Translations under genes and position numbers: made by a program
From: Acinetobacter pecorum
GTDB lineage: Bacteria; Pseudomonadota; Gammaproteobacteria; Pseudomonadales; Moraxellaceae
Assembly (NCBI RefSeq): GCF_014837015.1
Contig: NZ_JACSPT010000008.1
Span: 62,001-126,000 of the forward strand
Direction: 5' to 3'
DNA: 64,000 nucleotides
Shown: piece after piece, positions 1-9,584 of the stretch
How the letters are laid out: the number at the start of each line of letters is the position of its first letter
Position numbering within the stretch: the first letter of the stretch is position 1
The notes under the pieces: generated by a model
Seen by the model: only the letters and a program-made list of their open reading frames with translations
What the model was told of the DNA's origin: nothing
Databases searched by the model: none

Positions 1-487
1 GAAAGTCTAGACGTAAATTTTTGTCATGGAAATAAGCCGGCACTTCAAACTGACGGATATCAAAGGATTTACCATTGTCCTTAAACAAAACAGATGTTTT
101 GCTGTATTCGGTCTGATAGTCATGCGGTGATAACAAGCGGTCGGTAAAGCTGTTTTCAGTGCCAGCGATGCGTAGATCTAGGTTTAAGGCTTTAATGGCC
201 GAACCCAGCACCAGACGCGATTTCAGCAGTTCTATTTCTGCCTGAGCCGGCTGCTTTTGCTCTATCATATTGGATAGATCACCTAATAAGGCAGCAGAAG
301 CCCCTTTATTCTCTTCGACCTGTACCAGTGCATCGACTGAATAGGTGTCCGGAGTGACTCTTAAATATAGCAATGCGCAGATCACGCTTAAGATGACACA
401 CAGCGCAATCAGCTTCCACTGGGCAATGAGTGAAAAAAATAATTCTTTTAAGTCTATCGTATCTTCAGTATTGCTATTTTGGCTCAT
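1..487 (-). CDS. wzc: Wzc tyrosine autokinase / polysaccharide co-polymerase, N-terminal part (cut by window edge)
   Basis: Only the first 162 residues lie in the window; the reading frame is open to the edge. An ATG at 487 begins MSQNSNTEDTIDLKEL, followed by a membrane segment at about residues 22-41 and a Wzz-type chain-length domain (about 55-90: a run of Q/E-rich helix ending in EIELLKSR, typical of Wzc). Wzc controls chain length and export of Wzy-polymerised capsule in the inner membrane and autophosphorylates on a C-terminal tyrosine cluster, which is outside the window. It lies 16 bp downstream of wzb on the same strand, the standard wza-wzb-wzc order of Acinetobacter K loci. Its start is certain; the kinase domain cannot be checked here. 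Confidence 0.93.
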   Translation of the reverse strand, partial: MSQNSNTEDTIDLKELFFSLIAQWKLIALCVILSVICALLYLRVTPDTYSVDALVQVEENKGASAALLGDLSNMIEQKQPAQAEIELLKSRLVLGSAIKALNLDLRIAGTENSFTDRLLSPHDYQTEYSKTSVLFKDNGKSFDIRQFEVPAYFHDKNLRLDF

Positions 488-503
488 AATCTTGATTTCA
501 AAT

Positions 504-932
504 TTAAATATATTTTTTCCAGTCAGCAATACAGCTCTGTATTAACTGGCAGGTATCATCAAATACAGCTTGGTCATGCTGATAAGGGTCGGCGATATTC
601 CTGGCTTGCCAGTGCCCCAAACGGAAGGTTTTACCTTTGGCAAAAGGCCAGGTCTGTTCCAGATGTTTTTGTTGGTTTTGACTCATCACCAGAACCAGAT
701 CAGCCTGTTTAATCATCTCGGCATTCAGCTTTCGAGCCACATGCGCGCTCATATCAATGCCCAAACTTTGCATGCACAGACTAGCTTTTTCATCTGCTGC
801 ATGTCCTACCATGCCCGCAATACCCGCAGATTCAATCTGTAAATGCGGATACTGCTGTTTTAAAAAGTATTCGGCCATAGGACTACGGCAAATATTGCCA
901 ATACAAACCACTAAAATATGTTTAATCTGCAT
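504..932 (-). CDS. wzb: Wzb low-molecular-weight protein tyrosine phosphatase
   Basis: 142 residues, normal for the LMW-PTP family. The CX5R phosphatase loop is C10-IGNIC-R16 followed by S17, and the general-acid aspartate is D115 in ADPYQHD. It dephosphorylates the tyrosine cluster of the adjacent Wzc kinase, cycling it during capsule assembly; it acts in the cytoplasm. The start overlaps the last base of the wza stop codon, so the two are translationally coupled. All catalytic residues are present. Confidence 0.97.
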   Translation of the reverse strand: MQIKHILVVCIGNICRSPMAEYFLKQQYPHLQIESAGIAGMVGHAADEKASLCMQSLGIDMSAHVARKLNAEMIKQADLVLVMSQNQQKHLEQTWPFAKGKTFRLGHWQARNIADPYQHDQAVFDDTCQLIQSCIADWKKYI

Positions 933-2035
933 TATTGTCCCAAACGATCCAGGTTATAAAGTGCATTCGAGAATGGAATCACCTGGTTCACGACACGTTG
1001 CCAGCGTGCCAGACCTGAAGCATCGACATAGACAATGTCATTGCTGCGCATCTTGAACTGGTTGGCCAGACCGAAGTCGGCAATACTGCTTAGGTCCATG
1101 TGATAAACTTCAGTGTGCACAGCATTTGGTTGGCTGCGTACGATATAAATCTTGCTACGGCTGGCAGAGAGTGGATTTAGGCCCAAACTTTCACCTAATA
1201 CATCACTTAAACTCATCCCTTGATCGCGCAGTGGCAAGGACTGGTTTTTGCCAGATTCACCCATGACATAGATTTTCTGATTTTCGCGATTGTTCACATA
1301 TAAAGTGTCATTTGGCTGGATCAGCAAGTTATGCAGTGAAAAACCTGCTTTTTCCAGTTCTACCGTATTCAGGGTATAGGTCTGTCCCTGACGAACCAAG
1401 GTAATGGAAGCATTATTTCCCTGTTGTACATTGACACCACCGGCCATGCCCAAGGCCGTATAGACACTTACCGGCTGATCGCTTAAATAAAACTGACCGC
1501 CTTTGATGACATTGCCCTGAACGGAGTAGCGCTGCCCCTGATAGGACAGAACCCGTACAATGACATCCGGAGTTTTTAAATAACGGGCTAACTGACTGCG
1601 CAACTCGCGGTTGACTTGGGTCAGGGATTTTCCTGCTGCCTTGTAGCGGCCAATAATTGGAAACTGGATATAGCCTTGAGAGTCAATCTGATAGCCAATT
1701 GAACGCGCAGAGTCTTCACTTCCTGCATTTGGAGAAGATGGAGTCATTTCCGGATAAGCCCATAAATAGATGGACAGGATATCGCCCGGACTTAGACTGT
1801 AGCTACGATGCGGGGTGCTAAACAAATGGGCGTAGTCTTGTTGAATGTTTTGTACAGCAGGCTGAACGGCCAGCATAGAGTCTTGAGTGAGTTTAATCAC
1901 ATTGACTGAAGTGCCGAGTTCGGTTTGATAAACACCTTCTGCTGGTAGGTCATAAGTTTGCAGACCAGAGGTCACTGCGCAGCCGGTCAAAGTAAGACCG
2001 CAAGTCAGTAAAAAAGCCAGTTGAATTTGTCGCAC
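932..2035 (-). CDS. wza: Wza outer-membrane polysaccharide export lipoprotein
   Basis: 367 residues. A lipoprotein signal peptide ends in the lipobox LTGC with C19 as the lipidated residue. The Poly_export domain begins around residue 80 (YSLSPGDILSIYLWAYPE) and contains the VDSQGYIQFPIIG-type motif, followed by two SLBB domains (about 170-250 and 255-345). Wza forms the octameric outer-membrane channel through which Wzx/Wzy capsule leaves the cell. It is first gene of the wza-wzb-wzc arm, transcribed away from gna. It is distinct from the second Poly_export protein in this window (KpsD, 36987-38669), which serves the other capsule pathway. Confidence 0.97.
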   Translation of the reverse strand: MRQIQLAFLLTCGLTLTGCAVTSGLQTYDLPAEGVYQTELGTSVNVIKLTQDSMLAVQPAVQNIQQDYAHLFSTPHRSYSLSPGDILSIYLWAYPEMTPSSPNAGSEDSARSIGYQIDSQGYIQFPIIGRYKAAGKSLTQVNRELRSQLARYLKTPDVIVRVLSYQGQRYSVQGNVIKGGQFYLSDQPVSVYTALGMAGGVNVQQGNNASITLVRQGQTYTLNTVELEKAGFSLHNLLIQPNDTLYVNNRENQKIYVMGESGKNQSLPLRDQGMSLSDVLGESLGLNPLSASRSKIYIVRSQPNAVHTEVYHMDLSSIADFGLANQFKMRSNDIVYVDASGLARWQRVVNQVIPFSNALYNLDRLGQ

Positions 2036-2101
2036 ATGAAATCCCGTTTTTAATATTTAATTCGTTAAATCTGCGACATTCTACCTGAGAACTTTGATTT
2101 T

Positions 2102-2110
2102 ATTATAACA
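2102..2110 (-). promoter_or_regulatory. Extended -10 promoter for wza-wzb-wzc
   Basis: Read on the minus strand the sequence is TGT-TATAAT, a perfect -10 box with the TGn extension. The -35 region is weak, as usual for extended -10 promoters. Transcription would begin near 2095, leaving a leader of about 60 nt before the wza ATG. Confidence 0.6.
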
Positions 2111-2266
2111 AAATGTATCTGATTTTAACTGAATAGTGAATGAACATAATAAAGCCTGTTCGCTCAATAAAATCTTTTTTTAAAGTATTCCTCTATAAGC
2201 TTAGTTGAATATTTTCTTATTTTTTGTTTTTTGGTGTTAAATCACAACAGAATTTTCATGTTTTTC

Positions 2267-2275
2267 TGCTAGTAT
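2267..2275 (+). promoter_or_regulatory. Possible extended -10 promoter for gna and the K-locus biosynthesis genes
   Basis: TGC-TAGTAT lies about 55 bp upstream of the gna ATG, in the 293-bp AT-rich gap between wza and gna. The hexamer matches TATAAT at four positions and has the TGn extension. No good -35 is visible and no JUMPStart/ops motif was found. This is the only plausible promoter I see for the long plus-strand K operon. Confidence 0.35.
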
Positions 2276-2328
2276 GCGCGCCGAAAGATTGAATCTTCAT
2301 AAGTACAGTACATTAATAAGGCGTTGAA

Positions 2329-3606
2329 ATGCTATCTATTGCAGATTTAAAAATTGCGGTGATTGGTCTAGGTTATGTGGGCTTGCCACTTGCAGTTGAA
2401 TTTGGGAAAAAAGTACCTGTGGTCGGTTTTGATATCTACCAAAAACGAATTGATGAACTTAAAAGTGGCCAAGACCATACCCTCGAAGTTTCCCCAGAAG
2501 AACTCAAACAGGCAAATCAGCTCAGTTATTCAGCAAATTTAGAAGATTTAAAAAGCTGTAACTTTTTTATTGTCACTGTGCCTACCCCTATTGATGAATT
2601 TAAGCAGCCAGATTTAACTCCGCTTGTTAAGGCTTCGACCAGCATTGCTCAGGTGCTTAAAAAAGGCGATGTTGTGGTTTATGAGTCCACCGTATATCCA
2701 GGCGCAACGGAAGAGACCTGTATTCCGGTTCTGGAACAGGTATCAGGCCTGAAGTTCAATCAGGACTTCTTTGCCGGTTATAGTCCGGAGCGAATTAACC
2801 CGGGTGATAAATTGCATCGCGTGACCAATATTCTGAAAATTACCTCAGGTTCTACCCCTGAAGTCGCTGAATTTGTCGATCAGGTGTATAACCTAGTGAT
2901 TGAGGCAGGTACACATAAAGCGACTAGCATTAAAGTGGCTGAAGCAGCAAAAGTCATTGAAAATACCCAGCGTGATGTCAACATTGCCCTGATTAATGAA
3001 CTGGCCGTGATCTTTAATAAAATGGGAATTGATACCGAAGCAGTATTGCAGGCTGCCGGTACCAAATGGAATTTCTTGCCATTCCGTCCAGGTCTGGTCG
3101 GTGGACACTGTATTGGTGTTGATCCGTATTACTTAACTCATAAAGCACAAGCACTGGGCTTACATCCTGAAATTATTTTGGCTGCGCGCCGTTTAAATGA
3201 CCGTATGGGTGAATATGTTGCTACGCAACTAATTAAGGAAATGGTGAAGAAGCGTATCCAAGTAGTTGGTTCAAAAATATTAATTATGGGCTTAAGTTTT
3301 AAAGAGAATTGTCCAGATATTCGTAATACGAAAATTGTGGATATGGTTAAGGCACTTAAGGAATATGACCTAGATTTAGATATTTATGATCCTTGGGTGA
3401 ATCCTCTAGAGGCAGAATTAGAATATGGATTAATGCCTATTAAAGAATTAACCCAAAACAGTTATGATGCAATTATTTTAGCAGTTGCTCATGATCAGTT
3501 TAAGGCAATGGCTATCAACGATTATATTAAATTAGTTAAAGAGAATTATATATTATATGATCTAAAATATATATTAGATTCTAGAAGTAGTGATTTAAGA
3601 CTCTAA
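2329..3606 (+). CDS. gna: UDP-N-acetylhexosamine 6-dehydrogenase (Gna/TviB type)
   Basis: 425 residues. N-terminal Rossmann NAD-binding motif [10 protein letters not shown] (about 11-20), central lysine/asparagine helix (about 200-215) and the catalytic cysteine C261 in [12 protein letters not shown]. It belongs to the TviB/WbpO branch of UDP-sugar dehydrogenases, which oxidises UDP-GalNAc or UDP-GlcNAc to the uronic acid; Acinetobacter K loci carry it right after wza. With Gne1 (17259-18278) it would supply UDP-GalNAcA. The DNA becomes clearly more AT-rich from about 3230 onward, suggesting a recombination junction inside the 3' end of the gene. Confidence 0.95.
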   Translation: MLSIADLKIAVIGLGYVGLPLAVEFGKKVPVVGFDIYQKRIDELKSGQDHTLEVSPEELKQANQLSYSANLEDLKSCNFFIVTVPTPIDEFKQPDLTPLVKASTSIAQVLKKGDVVVYESTVYPGATEETCIPVLEQVSGLKFNQDFFAGYSPERINPGDKLHRVTNILKITSGSTPEVAEFVDQVYNLVIEAGTHKATSIKVAEAAKVIENTQRDVNIALINELAVIFNKMGIDTEAVLQAAGTKWNFLPFRPGLVGGHCIGVDPYYLTHKAQALGLHPEIILAARRLNDRMGEYVATQLIKEMVKKRIQVVGSKILIMGLSFKENCPDIRNTKIVDMVKALKEYDLDLDIYDPWVNPLEAELEYGLMPIKELTQNSYDAIILAVAHDQFKAMAINDYIKLVKENYILYDLKYILDSRSSDLRL

Positions 3607-3621
3607 AGTACTAAAATAAAC

Positions 3622-4812
3622 ATGAGATATTTTTACATGATAGGCGGAAATATAATTTCTGCCTTATCTATGTGGTTGATTACTTTGTATTTAGTAAGGG
3701 TCGATGCACTAGAAGATTTAGGCACCTTAAGTTTAGTACAGTCCTTAGGGTTGGTTTTTTTTATTTTTTGTACTTTTAAGTTAATGAATGTACAAATTTC
3801 AGACGTGGAAAAAAAATTTTCTGAAGTAGATTACTATTTTGCAAGAATCATATCAGCAATACTGTGCATAGTATTAATAGCTTTTTATATGCTATTTAGC
3901 AATTACAACCTATTAATAAAAGTTTGTTGTTTAATATATGCGATTTATTATGGTTTGATGATTGTGAAAGAATATTTTTCTGCGAGTTTTCAAATTGATA
4001 GAAAATATAGAAGTATTTTTATTTCTAATAGTTTAAGCGGAATATTAAGTTGCCTATGTTTTATTGCTATTTATAGTTTTACAAAAGAAATTACAGCCTC
4101 TTTAGTTGGAATTATAGTAGGGGGGGGTATGTGTATCATTCTTAATCATTTTATGATTAATAATGAAAAAAATATATATTCTGATTTTAATTTTTTAAAA
4201 TCTTTACAATTAATAAAAAATAATTTATTTCTAGGTTTGTCTGCAGTATTAGTATCAGGTTTAATTCTCATACCAAGATTTTTTATAGAAAATATCTATG
4301 GATTGAAGGCATTAGGTGTTTTTTCTGCTATAACTTCAATTATGTTTTTTATAAATATTTTTTTAAACTCATTGACTCAAGTATTATTAAGAGAAACTAT
4401 AGATATATATGATATTGATAAAGTAAAATCTTATAAAAAAATAGTTTTAAATTTTCTTTTTATTACATTAATTATATTGTTTGGATTAATACCAGTGTAT
4501 TTCTGGCGTAATTTTATTGTAGTATTAATATTTGGTGAGAATTTCGTAAATTATAGTGATGAACTTTTCTATTCAATTGCGTTATCTGTTTTTTTATTCT
4601 GGTTTAATTATGGTAATTTTATTCTCACTATTCAAAGAAATTTTGGAGCACAAGTATATATTTCTACTATAGCATTTATTGCTCAACTGGTGCTTTGTTA
4701 TTGTTTGGTAAGTCTATATAGTTATTTAGGAGCATTCATTGCTATGGGAAGTACTTATATTCTAGGTTTTATTGCTTGTACATTAACTTTTTTATGGAAG
4801 GAAAAGAAGTAA
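3622..4812 (+). CDS. wzx: Wzx repeat-unit flippase
   Basis: 396 residues, hydrophobic along its whole length with about 12 membrane segments and no extended soluble domain, as expected of the polysaccharide flippases of the MATE/MVF superfamily. It would move the undecaprenyl-PP-linked K unit across the inner membrane. It sits 15 bp after gna in strongly AT-rich DNA. Codons around 4130-4137 contain an uninterrupted run of eight G that encodes part of a Val-Gly-Gly-Gly stretch. Assignment rests on topology and locus position; sequence identity between Wzx proteins is too low to name the substrate. Confidence 0.85.
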   Translation: MRYFYMIGGNIISALSMWLITLYLVRVDALEDLGTLSLVQSLGLVFFIFCTFKLMNVQISDVEKKFSEVDYYFARIISAILCIVLIAFYMLFSNYNLLIKVCCLIYAIYYGLMIVKEYFSASFQIDRKYRSIFISNSLSGILSCLCFIAIYSFTKEITASLVGIIVGGGMCIILNHFMINNEKNIYSDFNFLKSLQLIKNNLFLGLSAVLVSGLILIPRFFIENIYGLKALGVFSAITSIMFFINIFLNSLTQVLLRETIDIYDIDKVKSYKKIVLNFLFITLIILFGLIPVYFWRNFIVVLIFGENFVNYSDELFYSIALSVFLFWFNYGNFILTIQRNFGAQVYISTIAFIAQLVLCYCLVSLYSYLGAFIAMGSTYILGFIACTLTFLWKEKK

Positions 4813-4853
4813 TCAACTATTTTTTATTATTCTAAATTTCACGGTATATATTA

Positions 4854-5918
4854 ATGGGTGAGTTGCTATTTTTATCTAGTTATTTTTCGTCAAAATTCTA
4901 TATTTTTGAGTCTGGTTTACCTCAGCCTAGTCATTTTTTAATTTTAATTCTATTAATTTATTTTTTAATATTTAATTTTAAGGCGATAGGTGATAAAAGT
5001 TTAAAAGCTTTATTTATTTTTGTTTCTTATGTGGTAGTTGTTAATTTAATTTGGGCTATAATTAGTGGATCACAATCTTATTTAAACTCTATAGTTTTTT
5101 GGGTTTTTAATTTCTTAACATTTAGTATATTTATTAGTATTGAGAAAATTAGGTTTCCTTTATTTCAAAATATCATATTATTTTCTTTTATAATAATATT
5201 TTTATGTTGGTTATTGGGAGTCGGAAGATATAACTTTAATCCTCGATATAATTTTTTCTTTAATGATCCAAATCAATTGGCATTTTGGGTTTTATGTTCA
5301 TTATCTATCTATCTGATTAAGCCTAATAAATTATCTCTATTTGTAATATTATTGGGTTTTCTTATTGTAATTTCATCAATGTCTAGATCGGCAATTTTGG
5401 GAATAGTTTTAATATTTTTAGGATATACTTTTAATTTTAAACTAAATATTAAAAGTATTTTTTTTAAAGTTATTTCTATATTTATATTATTTGTCTCTAT
5501 TAATATTATTATTTATAATAACCAAGATGAAGTGAGCTATTTGATAGATAGGTTTGCAGAAACGGATATAGAAGATCAAGCTGATATTAGAGGTTATACA
5601 GCTCTTGGTAAATATCCTGAGTATTTATTATTTGGTGGTGGCCAAGGAGAATATAATAGATTTTCTTCTACAAATCATGAAATACATTCTACTTGGGCTG
5701 GCATACTATTTTACTATGGATTTATAGGACTATTATTATTTTTAATTTTTTTATGGACTATCTGGTCCAGGTTGTCATTTTATGAAAAAATAATATTTCT
5801 AGCACCATTGGTATATGGATTTTCTACGTATGGTCTAAGAGCATCAATATTTTGGTTTTTTCTAGCTACCTATGTCATGCACGTTAAATTTAAAAATCCT
5901 GGAAATAAAGATATATGA
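4854..5918 (+). CDS. wzy: Wzy capsule repeat-unit polymerase
   Basis: 354 residues with about 10-11 membrane segments and a large periplasmic loop near residues 225-275, the layout of O-antigen/capsule polymerases. The loop region contains GYTALGKYPEYLLFGGGQGEY and NHEIHSTWAG; the latter resembles the N-x-x-HN/H-S motif of Wzy/WaaL-type ligases and polymerases. It would join K units at the periplasmic face. Its stop overlaps the next gene's start by 4 bp. AT-rich. The call depends on membrane topology, the loop motif and being the only such protein in the locus. Confidence 0.82.
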   Translation: MGELLFLSSYFSSKFYIFESGLPQPSHFLILILLIYFLIFNFKAIGDKSLKALFIFVSYVVVVNLIWAIISGSQSYLNSIVFWVFNFLTFSIFISIEKIRFPLFQNIILFSFIIIFLCWLLGVGRYNFNPRYNFFFNDPNQLAFWVLCSLSIYLIKPNKLSLFVILLGFLIVISSMSRSAILGIVLIFLGYTFNFKLNIKSIFFKVISIFILFVSINIIIYNNQDEVSYLIDRFAETDIEDQADIRGYTALGKYPEYLLFGGGQGEYNRFSSTNHEIHSTWAGILFYYGFIGLLLFLIFLWTIWSRLSFYEKIIFLAPLVYGFSTYGLRASIFWFFLATYVMHVKFKNPGNKDI

Positions 5919-6979
5919 AGTTATTATATGTATTACCGAACTTAAATGTAGGTGGAGTATCTAGAGTTGTTAATGAGCTTGCTACAGGGATGATGCAGAA
6001 TGAACATCAAGTAATAATAGTTACATTGAATGAGCACTATAGACAGGTACGAATTTTAAATAATATAAAAATTATTGAATTGAAGGTTAAATATAAAAAA
6101 GATCTGCTTAGAGGAATTTTAAAATTAATAAATATAATAAAATTTGAAAAACCAGATATTGTTCATTCACATACAGTTTATTCCCATATATTTGTTCGTG
6201 TGGCAAAAATATTTTGTACAAAACCAAAATATATTGCAAGTGAACATGGGACAATGAATTATTTACTAAGTAAAGGTATTGGCTTTAAATTAATGAAATT
6301 TACTAATAGTTTTTCTGACTTGATTACTAATGTAAGTCAGTCTAGTGTCGAAAGTTATGTAAAATATAAGATAGTAAATAAAAATAAAATTATATGTGTA
6401 TATAATGGTATAGATTTAGAGGAATATTATTGTTTGAAAAAAACACATAAAATTAATAAAATATTATATGTTGGTAGAATATCTAAAGAAAAAAATCTTC
6501 ATTTACTAATAGATTTCCTAAAGGCGTTACCTGAGGGGGCTTACAAATGTGATATTGTTGGTGATGGCGATCAACTAGAAGCTATTAAACAATATGCTGT
6601 AAGCCAAAATGTTGAAAATAAAGTAATATTTTTAGGAAAAAGACTAGATGTTCCTGATATTATGAAAGAATATGATATTTTAATACTTACCTCCTTTACT
6701 GAAGGATTACCAACAGTGTTGATTGAAGCTATTGCTTCGAAATTATTAGTCTTATCAACTGATTGTGGTGGCGTGAAGGAAATTTTAGAAGGTTTTGAAT
6801 ATTTAGTAGTTAACAACAATGATAAAAATGATTTATTAAATAAATTTTTGAATTTAGAAAAAATGGATTTGGATCTAATAAGAGAAAGTTTATATCAAAA
6901 AATTAAGAATAATTTTTCTAAACAGATTATGATATCTGTTTGGGAAAATATTTATCAAGATATTGTTGAAAATGAGTAA
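5915..6979 (+). CDS. GT4-family glycosyltransferase of the K locus
   Basis: 354 residues, two-domain GT-B enzyme. The N-terminal domain starts KLLYVLPNLNVGGVSRVVNEL, a glycine-rich acceptor-side loop common in GT4 enzymes. The C-terminal donor domain has ILYVGRISKEKNLHLL (about 187-202) and the EX7E motif in ILTSFTEGLPTVLIEAIAS (about 253-272). It would add one sugar of the K unit at the cytoplasmic face of the inner membrane. Donor and linkage cannot be read from sequence. It overlaps wzy by 4 bp. Confidence 0.9.
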   Translation: MKLLYVLPNLNVGGVSRVVNELATGMMQNEHQVIIVTLNEHYRQVRILNNIKIIELKVKYKKDLLRGILKLINIIKFEKPDIVHSHTVYSHIFVRVAKIFCTKPKYIASEHGTMNYLLSKGIGFKLMKFTNSFSDLITNVSQSSVESYVKYKIVNKNKIICVYNGIDLEEYYCLKKTHKINKILYVGRISKEKNLHLLIDFLKALPEGAYKCDIVGDGDQLEAIKQYAVSQNVENKVIFLGKRLDVPDIMKEYDILILTSFTEGLPTVLIEAIASKLLVLSTDCGGVKEILEGFEYLVVNNNDKNDLLNKFLNLEKMDLDLIRESLYQKIKNNFSKQIMISVWENIYQDIVENE

Positions 6980-6982
6980 TAT

Positions 6983-7843
6983 ATGTCTTCTTTAGTTTCT
7001 ATTATGATTCCAGTATATAATGCTGAAAGTACGATTGCTATGGCAATTAAATCATTGCAATATCAAACATACTCTAATTGGGAATGTATTATTGTAAATG
7101 ATGGTTCTACTGATAAAACTTTAGATATTTTAAATAAACTTGCAATTAAAGAACCGCGTCTTAAAATTTTTTCTTTTAATAATAATAAAGGACGTGGTAC
7201 TGCACGACAATTTGCATTAGAAAAATGCCAAGGTAATTTAATTGCCATGTTAGATGCAGATGATTGGTATTATCATGATAAATTAGAAAAACAGGTCAAT
7301 TTCTTAAATCAACATCCTGAAGTTGTTTTGGTTTCTTGTGGTATGGTTATTCAAAGGAATAAGGAGTGTGTTGGAGTTAGAGGTATTCAAAATGAAAAAA
7401 TAGATCATTTTAATCAACCTATGCCTGTGCCTGTGCCTCATGCAAGTAGTATGTTTAGACGTGAAATTGTAAATGGACATACTTATGACTTAGAGTTCAA
7501 GTTAGGACAAGACATGGATTTTTTAAGACGTATTTTAATTGGTCATCAATATGCTAAGCTTGATTATGCAGGATATGTGTATGATGAGTATATTTCAAAT
7601 ACCCCTAGCAAGATTTTTAGTAGTTATCGATTCAGTGCTAAAGGTTATTTAAAATTTTTTAAAACTTATCCTATAGTTTCTATAAGATATGCAATTTTAG
7701 AATATCTAAAAATTATTCGATTAAAAATTTATACGAGATTATTTGGTTTTAACTCAATCATAGAGAAACGTTCTATAGCTATAACTGAAATTCAAAAAAA
7801 TGAATTTCTTAAAAATTTAGAGATGTTAAAAAATCATGAGTAG
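6983..7843 (+). CDS. GT2-family glycosyltransferase of the K locus
   Basis: 286 residues. Canonical GT-A fold of family 2: VSIMIPVYNAESTIAMAI at the N-terminus, VNDGSTDKT near residue 38, the metal-binding DADDW (about 91-95) and a downstream GQDMDFLRR acceptor/catalytic ED-type motif near 175. It would transfer one residue of the K unit from a nucleotide sugar. Four bases follow the previous gene and it overlaps the next gene by 8 bp, so it is part of the same operon. Donor unknown. Confidence 0.9.
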   Translation: MSSLVSIMIPVYNAESTIAMAIKSLQYQTYSNWECIIVNDGSTDKTLDILNKLAIKEPRLKIFSFNNNKGRGTARQFALEKCQGNLIAMLDADDWYYHDKLEKQVNFLNQHPEVVLVSCGMVIQRNKECVGVRGIQNEKIDHFNQPMPVPVPHASSMFRREIVNGHTYDLEFKLGQDMDFLRRILIGHQYAKLDYAGYVYDEYISNTPSKIFSSYRFSAKGYLKFFKTYPIVSIRYAILEYLKIIRLKIYTRLFGFNSIIEKRSIAITEIQKNEFLKNLEMLKNHE

Positions 7844-8978
7844 AATCGTATTAATTGGAACCATTGCTTCAAGTTTTTATAACTTTCGTAAAGATCTTAT
7901 TCTTTCCTTATTAGCAAAAGGTCATATAGTTTATGCTTTTATATCTGAATATAAACATGAAGATGATTTAAAAAAGGTTATGGAATTAGGTGCTATTCCT
8001 GTTGTTTATAAATTACATCGTGGTGGCTTAAATCCGATTGCTGATATTAAACAAACTTATTTACTTGCTAAGAAGATAAAAGAAATAAACCCTGACTTAG
8101 TTTTTTCTTATTTTACTAAGCCTGTAATCTTTGGAACCCTAGCAGCTAAAATTGCTAAAGTTCCAAAAATTGTTGGTATGTTGGAAGGATTGGGATATAC
8201 CTTTACGGATCAACCTGAAGGGTTATCTAAGAGAACAAAATTTATTAAAAAGATACAAGTTTTTTTATATAAAGTATCTTTACCATTCTTAGATAAGGTG
8301 ATTTTTTTGAATCCTGATGATCCTAGAGATTTGTTAGAAAAATATAAAATCAAGGTAAAAGAAACGGAAATTCTTGGTGGTATTGGTTTAAATCTGAACG
8401 ATTATCCTTATAGATGTATTAATCATGAAAAAATAAATAATAAAATAACTTTCTTATTTATTGGTCGTTTGTTAAAAGAAAAGGGAATTCATGATTTTGT
8501 AGCGGCATCAAAAATAGTTAAAGCCTTATATCCAGAAGCAACATTTACTATATTAGGTCGTATAGATACTGCTAATATGGGTTCATTGTTACAATCGGAA
8601 TTAGATAATTTGATTAATACTCGAGTAATTAATTATCCTGGTTTTGTATCAAATGTAAAAGATTGGATTGTCAATAGTGATGTTTTTGTGTTGCCTTCAT
8701 ATCGTGAAGGAGTACCACGTAGTACACAAGAGGCTATGGCGATTGGTCGTGCTATTATTACTACAGATGTTCCTGGTTGTAGAGAAACAGTAGTTGATGG
8801 CACTAATGGTTTTTTAGTACCTAAATGGAATCCTGAAGCATTGGCTGAAAAAATGATTTATTTTATAGAGCATCCTGAACAGATTCTTATTATGGGAAAT
8901 GAAAGCCATAAAATAGCAGTTGAAAAGTTCGATGCAGAGAAAGTTAATCGAAGATTAATAAAAATTTTAGGTCTATAA
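7836..8978 (+). CDS. GT4-family glycosyltransferase (PglA/WbpZ-like), next to the initiating transferase
   Basis: 380 residues, GT-B enzyme. Starts SRIVLIGTIASSFYNFRKDL, with GLGYTF near residue 125, FLFIGRLLKEKGIHDF (about 207-222) and EX7E in LPSYREGVPRSTQEAMAIGRAI (about 287-308). This subgroup usually adds HexNAc to the first, bacillosamine-like sugar made on undecaprenyl phosphate, and the gene lies directly before the PglC-like transferase. With Gne1 in the locus GalNAc is a plausible donor, but that is inference. Confidence 0.9.
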   Translation: MSRIVLIGTIASSFYNFRKDLILSLLAKGHIVYAFISEYKHEDDLKKVMELGAIPVVYKLHRGGLNPIADIKQTYLLAKKIKEINPDLVFSYFTKPVIFGTLAAKIAKVPKIVGMLEGLGYTFTDQPEGLSKRTKFIKKIQVFLYKVSLPFLDKVIFLNPDDPRDLLEKYKIKVKETEILGGIGLNLNDYPYRCINHEKINNKITFLFIGRLLKEKGIHDFVAASKIVKALYPEATFTILGRIDTANMGSLLQSELDNLINTRVINYPGFVSNVKDWIVNSDVFVLPSYREGVPRSTQEAMAIGRAIITTDVPGCRETVVDGTNGFLVPKWNPEALAEKMIYFIEHPEQILIMGNESHKIAVEKFDAEKVNRRLIKILGL

Positions 8979-9584
8979 ATGTTAAAACGCTTACTTGATA
9001 TTGTCATCGCCTCCATCGCCCTGATCTTGCTTTCACCACTTTATGCCTTTGTAGCCTATAAAGTAAAAAAAAATCTGGGCTCTCCCGTCTTGTTTCGCCA
9101 GGTACGTCCCGGTTTACATGGCAAGCCTTTTGAGATGATTAAGTTTCGAACTATGACAGATGAACGGGATGAACATGGTAATTTATTGCCGAATGAGCAA
9201 CGTTTACCGAAATTTGGAAAAATGTTGCGTGCAACGAGTCTGGATGAAATGCCGGAATTGTGGAACGTGATTAAAGGGGATATGAGTATTGTCGGTCCAC
9301 GACCATTACTTATGGATTATTTACCTTTATATAATGAAGAACAAGCCAAACGTCATAAAGTTCGTCCCGGCATGACGGGCTATGCGCAAGTCAATGGGCG
9401 AAACTCTATTAGCTGGGAAGAAAAATTCAAATTGGATACCTGGTATGTAGAAAATCAGTCAATCTGGCTAGATTTTAAAATCATGTTTCAAACCGTGAAA
9501 AAAGTATTGGTTAAAGAGGGAATTAATCAATCAGAAGAAGTAACTATGACTCGCTTCTTGGGTAATAAAAAAGATGGGCAGTAG
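8979..9584 (+). CDS. pglC: PglC-like initiating phosphoglycosyltransferase (undecaprenyl-phosphate sugar-1-P transferase)
   Basis: 201 residues, the small monotopic PGT form: one N-terminal re-entrant hydrophobic helix (about 8-28), then FRQVRPGLHGKPFEMIKFRTM, the catalytic Asp-Glu pair in ATSLDEMPELWNVIKGDMSIVGPRPLL and VRPGMTGYAQVNGRN. It transfers sugar-1-phosphate to undecaprenyl phosphate, starting each K unit. Together with the next three genes the natural substrate is UDP-diNAc-bacillosamine. Acinetobacter capsule nomenclature calls such genes itr. Base composition returns to normal here after the AT-rich stretch. It overlaps the next gene by 11 bp. Confidence 0.93.
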   Translation: MLKRLLDIVIASIALILLSPLYAFVAYKVKKNLGSPVLFRQVRPGLHGKPFEMIKFRTMTDERDEHGNLLPNEQRLPKFGKMLRATSLDEMPELWNVIKGDMSIVGPRPLLMDYLPLYNEEQAKRHKVRPGMTGYAQVNGRNSISWEEKFKLDTWYVENQSIWLDFKIMFQTVKKVLVKEGINQSEEVTMTRFLGNKKDGQ

